From positions 1 through 13,935 of the forward strand of contig JWZX01001712.1 in assembly GCA_001275005.1 (NCBI GenBank): a stretch of 13,935 bases of DNA, written 5' to 3'. The position numbers and the translations under genes are program-made. The first letter of the stretch is position 1; each line of letters starts with the position of its first letter. Below the pieces are notes generated by a model. It worked only from the letters and a program-made list of their open reading frames with translations, did not search any database and was not told the origin of the DNA. This document shows positions 11,981 through 13,935 of this stretch, one piece after another. The DNA comes from Chrysochromulina tobinii. Lineage: Eukaryota; Haptophyta; Prymnesiales; Chrysochromulinaceae.

Positions 11981-13935
11981 ATGTCTGCGGTCCGCGCGCA
12001 CCTGTCTGCCCTGAACGGGCTCGGCTCGTCTGCGCTCAGCAACTTCAGCCTCGACGAGGACACGGTGACCTTCAAGGTGCGCACCAGCTCGGTGCGCGGC
12101 ACCGTGAGCGTTTCGCTCTTCGAGAGCTCATCCTACCCGCGCACTGGCGGCCTCGCATACGCGGAGGGCTGCGACGAGCTCTTGCAAGCCGTCGAATCGA
12201 TTGCAGAGCCCCTGAGCGACCGCGCCTCGCTCGACAACTGCGTGCGCCTGCTCTGCCGCGCGCTGGGCGGCCCGCCCGAGCTCAGCGAGCTGCTTGCACG
12301 CCTGCCTGCGAGCGGCGGCAGCGGCGGTGGCGCGTCGTGCTCCGGGGCGGCGGGCAGTTCCTCGTTGATGATGGTGCAGGACGACGATGATGCTTCACCC
12401 ATGGACGTCGGCGACGACGTGGGTGGTAACGACGACGACGAGGACGTTTCCGACGGCGCCGATGACGATGACGACGACGACGACGACGACTTGCAGGCGA
12501 ACCTCGACTACGACTTCGCACGAGGCGCCGAGCTCGAGAACTCGCTGCTCCGGCTGCGCCACCAGTGGGAGGTCAAGGACCAGCGGCGGCGCGAGGAGCG
12601 CGCCGAGCGTGCCCGCGAGGAGGAGGAGGCAGCGGCCGCCACCGCTGTCACTGGCAGCTCCGCTTCGGTGGCCCAGAAGCGCAAGCGGCCGGGTCCGGAG
12701 GGGAAGGCCAAGGGTCCGCAGAAGCAGGGCGCCCACCAAATCTTCTCGGCCGCCGAGGCGACGCGCATGCTCTGCAACGAGCTCTTCGACCTGATGAAGG
12801 AGCAGCGCGAAGGCTTCACTGGCGTGAGCGCCGACTGCGTCGACTTCGACATCCATGCGTGGCGCGTCGCGATCTCGGACATCAAGGAGGGCAGCCCTCT
12901 GCAGGCGGACCTCGCGCGGCTGAGCCGCGAGACGGGCCAGCCGGCCGCGCTCGAGCTCGAGCTCGCGTTCACGCCCGACATGCATCCCTTCTATCCGGTG
13001 TTTGTCAAGGTGGTACGGCCGCGCTTTGAGGGCGTCGTGGCCGAGGCGGTGATGACCCATCCGGCGATGACCCTCCAGGGCTGGGATCCGATGAAGCCGG
13101 TCAAGTGGCTGCTGCGCCTCGTGCAGTCGTACCTCGAGAAGCATGGGCGCGTCGCCTTCGAGGACACGAACAACGACCCGTCCCAGCCCGTAGGATGCTA
13201 CTCGGCCGCCGAGCTTGCGATCTGCCGACTCGAGCTGTTGAGTGGGGTGCCGCCGGTGTGGGCGCGGGAGCAGCCAGAGCTGCTGGCGTCGCGCAACGCC
13301 GAGGTGGACCTGACGCGCATCCGTGAGCTCAACTTCGGCAAGCGCAAGGAGGCGAATGCCAAAGCGCCGTGGGCGAGCGGGGTCGGGTACGGGCACAGCG
13401 GCACCGAGGGCGGTCCGGTGTGGGATGTTCAGGCGACGGAGAAGGCGCAGGCGCAGGCTGACGTGGAGATGGGCGAGATGCTCCGGCTCGTGACCGAGTG
13501 CGTGAGCCGCGGTGAGCTGCGCGACGAGACGCTCAAGCGGAGTTGCTTGCGCCCGCTGCTCTGGCGCCACCTGCACACCGCCTCCCTCCTTGACGTGGGC
13601 TCCCGAGTCGAGCGCACCTCGATGTACCTCCAGCTGCTTGCGCTGCTGCGAGCGCTCGCCGCCTGGCCGGCACTCCACACGGCGCTGTCGGCTCCGGTGG
13701 GCGATGCGGGCAGCGGCACGGTGCTCACCGCGCTCGAGGGCGTGCGCAAGCAGGCCGACTTCTTCGTGCGTACGGCGGGGCGCGCCGCGACCGAATCCGA
13801 CGAGGAGGTGGAGTCGACCCGAGCTCTCGCCGATGCGATTGTGCGGACGGCGGCGGACGTGGCCGCGCTGGCGCCGGCCGCGCCGGCCGCGCCGACCGCG
13901 AGCACGCCGCCCTCAGCCAGCGCCGCCGGCGCGCC
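11981..13935 (+). CDS. Large UBC/RWD-fold protein, N-terminal part, catalytic Cys position not conserved
   Basis: The frame is open for 651 codons to the window edge, so the 3' end is missing. An in-frame TGA at 11951 makes ATG 11981 the first ATG. Residues about 25-100 (TVTFKVRTSSVRGTVSVSLF to LLCRALG) look like a small alpha/beta RWD-type fold. An acidic run follows (D161-D170), then a charged coiled helix (about 185-212) and a basic KRKRPGPEGKAK likely nuclear signal. Residues about 285-395 resemble a ubiquitin-conjugating (UBC) fold: LELELAFTPDMHPFYPVFVKVVRPRF is the 'P--YPF-PP-V' strand pair and LQGWDPMKPVKWLLRLVQSYL the following Trp and helix. The active-site Cys expected about eight residues before that Trp-Gly is absent (AVMTHPAMTLQGW). 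PWASGVGYG (about 462-470) and a helical region follow. An UEV-like or BIRC6/UBE2Q-like multi-domain protein with a second, active UBC downstream is possible. Third-position GC is extremely high. Confidence 0.65.
   Translation, partial: MSAVRAHLSALNGLGSSALSNFSLDEDTVTFKVRTSSVRGTVSVSLFESSSYPRTGGLAYAEGCDELLQAVESIAEPLSDRASLDNCVRLLCRALGGPPELSELLARLPASGGSGGGASCSGAAGSSSLMMVQDDDDASPMDVGDDVGGNDDDEDVSDGADDDDDDDDDDLQANLDYDFARGAELENSLLRLRHQWEVKDQRRREERAERAREEEEAAAATAVTGSSASVAQKRKRPGPEGKAKGPQKQGAHQIFSAAEATRMLCNELFDLMKEQREGFTGVSADCVDFDIHAWRVAISDIKEGSPLQADLARLSRETGQPAALELELAFTPDMHPFYPVFVKVVRPRFEGVVAEAVMTHPAMTLQGWDPMKPVKWLLRLVQSYLEKHGRVAFEDTNNDPSQPVGCYSAAELAICRLELLSGVPPVWAREQPELLASRNAEVDLTRIRELNFGKRKEANAKAPWASGVGYGHSGTEGGPVWDVQATEKAQAQADVEMGEMLRLVTECVSRGELRDETLKRSCLRPLLWRHLHTASLLDVGSRVERTSMYLQLLALLRALAAWPALHTALSAPVGDAGSGTVLTALEGVRKQADFFVRTAGRAATESDEEVESTRALADAIVRTAADVAALAPAAPAAPTASTPPSASAAGA
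12461..12490 (+). repeat. GAC trinucleotide run coding poly-Asp
   Basis: Ten consecutive Asp codons (GAT/GAC mix, then seven uninterrupted GAC) encode D161-D170 of the UBC-like protein. Such runs are prone to length variation. Confidence 0.9.

Noticed and set aside
12395-13678. 427-codon minus-strand open frame opposite the UBC-like gene
   Set aside because: It mirrors a strongly GC3-biased plus-strand gene, has Arg/Leu-rich shadow composition, and shows no domain.
1-13935. tRNA, rRNA, or bacterial-style operon and riboswitch elements
   Set aside because: No cloverleaf or rRNA-like stretch was noticed on reading, and gene structure is eukaryotic; a dedicated tRNA or covariance-model scan was not possible here.

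Overview
The window looks like nuclear DNA of a GC-rich eukaryotic microalga. The reasons are interrupted genes with GT-AG or GC-AG introns, a plastid-lipid-associated (fibrillin-like) protein, long single-gene transcription units on alternating strands, and no bacterial ribosome-binding sites or operons. The protein mix (GT47 exostosin, O-fucosyltransferase-like, phytanoyl-CoA dioxygenase-like, ankyrin proteins of the 'LPLHFAV' style, EF-hand/EEP nuclease) and the very high third-position GC point to a haptophyte, or a similar secondary-plastid alga. This assignment is inference; no marker gene is present.

Layout: a G-rich edge and upstream region (1-426); a fibrillin-like gene (+, 427-1266); a 496-bp convergent gap with nested palindromes; a PhyH-type dioxygenase (-, 1763-3262, one intron); an EF-hand-containing endonuclease/exonuclease/phosphatase protein (-, 3378-5579, three introns); a 312-bp divergent spacer; an O-fucosyltransferase-like secreted protein (+, 5892-7373, no intron); an ankyrin/coiled-coil protein (+, 7601-9250, no intron); a GT47 exostosin-like protein (-, 9358-11762, four introns); a 218-bp head-to-head spacer; and the first 651 codons of a large UBC/RWD-like protein lacking the catalytic cysteine position (+, 11981 to the window edge). 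The genes do not form one pathway. Two (fucosyltransferase-like and exostosin-like) would act in secretory glycosylation.

The most interesting content is in the introns. Three of the four introns of the exostosin gene share a nearly identical core of about 41 bp carrying the 3' splice site, and each is flanked by a direct repeat of host exon sequence (18, about 30 and 24 bp). One repeat copy forms the 5' splice site and the other is the downstream exon, so repeat spacing equals intron length (for one intron, after allowing for a later 62-bp duplication). This is the signature of recent intron gain by an introner-like element that co-opts a duplicated host sequence as donor. Two introns of the EEP gene show the same flanking-repeat layout, but their interiors are 10-12 bp tandem arrays. 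All eight introns found lie in the three minus-strand genes; the four plus-strand genes read through without interruption.

Gene models were joined by hand from reading frames, protein-family logic and splice dinucleotides. Exon boundaries are strong for six of the eight introns, and weaker for the dioxygenase intron and the first exostosin intron.
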